This document shows positions 6,231-7,498 of a stretch of 7,498 nt of DNA, one piece after another. Position 1 is the stretch's first letter; each line of letters opens with the position of its first letter. The notes below the pieces were generated by a model, which saw nothing but the letters and a program-made list of their open reading frames with translations, ran no database searches and was not told where the DNA came from. This DNA is from Rubritepida sp. GTDB lineage: Bacteria; Pseudomonadota; Alphaproteobacteria; Acetobacterales; Acetobacteraceae. Position numbers and translations under genes: made by a program. The DNA lies in assembly GCA_022843345.1 (NCBI GenBank), contig JALHNW010000082.1:1-7498 (forward strand), given 5' to 3'.

Positions 6231-7498
6231 ATGAGTGACCCATCTGGTGCAACGGTGAATGGCAGGGATCGCAGCATGGCGCTGTGGTCCAGCACGGCGG
6301 CCTTCACGGTCTGCTTCGCCGCCTGGACGATCTTCTCGATCCTGGGCGTGCAGGTGAAGCGCGACCTGGGCCTGAGCGACTTCCAGTTCGGCCTGCTGGT
6401 CGGCACGCCGATCCTCACCGGCAGCCTGATCCGCCTGGTGCTCGGCATCTGGGCCGACCAGCATGGCGGGCGCATCGTCTTCACGGCCACGATGCTCTGC
6501 GCGGCGGTGGCGACCTTCCTGCTCAGCTACGCGCATGACTACCCGACCTTCCTGCTGGCCGCACTCGGCGTGGGCATCGCGGGCGGGTCCTTCTCCGTGG
6601 GCGTCGCCTACGTCTCCAAGTGGTTCCCGAAGGAGAAGCAGGGCACGGCGCTGGGCATCTTCGGCGCGGGCAACGTCGGCTCGGCGGTGACGAAGTTCCT
6701 CGCCCCCGCGGTGATGGTCAGCATGGGCTGGCAGGCGGTGGCGCAGATCTGGGCCGCGGCGCTCGCCATCTCCGCCGTGCTGTTCTTCGTGCTGACGAAG
6801 GACGACCCCGACCTCGCCGCCCGCCGCGCCCGCAACGCGCAGCCGGAAAGCTTCGCGGCCATGCTGGCGCCGCTGGCGAACCTCCAGGTGTGGCGGTTCA
6901 GCCTGTACTACTTCTTCGTGTTCGGCGGCTTCGTCGCGCTGGCCCTGTGGCTGCCTCGCTACTACGTCGGCGTGTACGGGCTGGACATCGTGACCGCGGG
7001 GATGCTGGGCGCGGCCTATTCCATCCCCGGCTCGCTGTTCCGGGTGCTGGGCGGCACGCTGTCCGACAAGCACGGCGCGCGGGCGGTGATGTACTGGACG
7101 CTGCTGGGCTCCGTCACCTGCACCTTCCTGCTCAGCTACCCCGCCACGCACTACGTGGTCGCCGGCATCCGCGGGCCGATCGCCTTCGACATCGCGCTGG
7201 GCTTCGTGCCCTTCATGCTGCTCACCATGGCGCTGGGCTTCTTCATGAGCCTGGGCAAGGCCGCGGTCTACAAGCACATCCCCGTCTACTACCCCGGCCG
7301 GGTGGGCAGCGTGGGCGGCGTGGTGGGGCTGATCGGCGGGCTGGGCGGCTTCATCCTGCCCATGGCCTTCGGCGCGCTGAACGACGTGATCGGCGTGTGG
7401 ACCAGCTGCTTCATGCTGCTCTTCCTCGTCGCCGCCGTCTCGCTCGCCTGGATGCACCTCGCCATCCGCCGGATGGAGAAGGAGCGCCACCCGGCGCT
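6231..7498 (+). CDS. narK: NarK1-type nitrate/nitrite transporter (major facilitator superfamily), 3' end beyond the window
   Basis: A frame of 422 codons is open to the window edge. Twelve membrane helices can be traced by hydrophobicity, roughly at 19-41, 53-73, 83-101, 107-127, 139-160, 167-188, 222-242, 255-275, 286-303, 322-340, 361-382 and 388-411. The nitrate-porter signatures are present: GIFGAGNVGSAVTKF (142-156) and GGVVGLIGGLGGF (362-374). So are the substrate-binding arginines R68 (SLIRLVLGIWAD) and R271 (SLFRVLGGTLSD), equivalent to E. coli NarK R89 and R305. The strongly conserved MSLGKAAVYKHIPVYYP segment near 339-355 is typical of the NarK1 branch, thought to be a proton/nitrate symporter in the inner membrane. 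NarK genes usually open a nar (respiratory nitrate reductase) cluster, which would lie to the right. Whether this is a single NarK1 or the first half of a NarK1-NarK2 fusion cannot be seen. Regulation by the divergent Crp/Fnr protein is likely from the operator pair upstream. Confidence 0.93.
   Translation, partial: MSDPSGATVNGRDRSMALWSSTAAFTVCFAAWTIFSILGVQVKRDLGLSDFQFGLLVGTPILTGSLIRLVLGIWADQHGGRIVFTATMLCAAVATFLLSYAHDYPTFLLAALGVGIAGGSFSVGVAYVSKWFPKEKQGTALGIFGAGNVGSAVTKFLAPAVMVSMGWQAVAQIWAAALAISAVLFFVLTKDDPDLAARRARNAQPESFAAMLAPLANLQVWRFSLYYFFVFGGFVALALWLPRYYVGVYGLDIVTAGMLGAAYSIPGSLFRVLGGTLSDKHGARAVMYWTLLGSVTCTFLLSYPATHYVVAGIRGPIAFDIALGFVPFMLLTMALGFFMSLGKAAVYKHIPVYYPGRVGSVGGVVGLIGGLGGFILPMAFGALNDVIGVWTSCFMLLFLVAAVSLAWMHLAIRRMEKERHPA

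Noticed and set aside
6032..6490. N-terminal extension of the regulator across the intergenic region on the - strand
   Set aside because: It would run through both operators and into narK coding sequence. The Crp/Fnr domain begins at the ATG at 6031 and the total length of 229 residues is normal for the family.
6144..7490. Long - strand open frame of 448 codons opposite narK
   Set aside because: It is rich in His/Gln/Arg/Glu/Ala, typical of the antisense of GC-rich membrane-protein codons. The + strand frame has unmistakable NarK signatures.

Overview
The window is very GC-rich DNA (roughly 70 % by eye) with tightly packed genes, typical of a soil, water or plant-associated proteobacterium. 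An N-terminal Tat/Sec-like leader, an orphan TctC/Bug solute-binding protein and very high GC3 suggest an alphaproteobacterium of the Acetobacteraceae (Roseomonas-like). A betaproteobacterium cannot be excluded. This placement is inference, because no rRNA or other phylogenetic marker is present.

Region A (1-5319, + strand) is one operon-like run of six genes. In order they are: the C-terminal end of a DUF1537 four-carbon acid sugar kinase, a PdxA2-type 4-phospho-sugar-acid dehydrogenase, an iron-type alcohol dehydrogenase, a cytoplasmic BNR-repeat (sialidase-like) beta-propeller, a DapA/NanA-family class I aldolase or dehydratase, and a TctC/Bug periplasmic binding protein. Each of the first four junctions is a stop/start overlap (ATGA, ATGA, TGATG, GTGA), so translational coupling is likely. 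Kinase plus PdxA2 is the known core that converts D-threonate or erythronate to dihydroxyacetone phosphate and CO2. The other four genes suggest an extended pathway for capturing and breaking down a larger or decorated sugar acid whose substrate cannot be named from sequence. The sixth gene has a problem at its 5' end: a clear signal peptide is encoded in frame but has no ATG/GTG/TTG before it.

Region B (5342-7498) is a separate module. A Crp/Fnr-family regulator of DNR/NnrR type lies on the - strand, convergent with the operon. Divergently from it, a NarK1-type nitrate transporter starts at 6231 and runs off the window end. The 199-bp divergent intergenic region holds a perfect FNR/DNR operator (TTGAT-N4-ATCAA) next to the regulator. 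A second operator, 12 of 14 bases identical to it but in opposite orientation, lies on the narK side. This looks like a nitrate/nitric-oxide-responsive, self-regulating switch at the edge of a nitrate respiration or denitrification cluster.

No RNA genes, mobile elements, CRISPR arrays or long repeats were seen.
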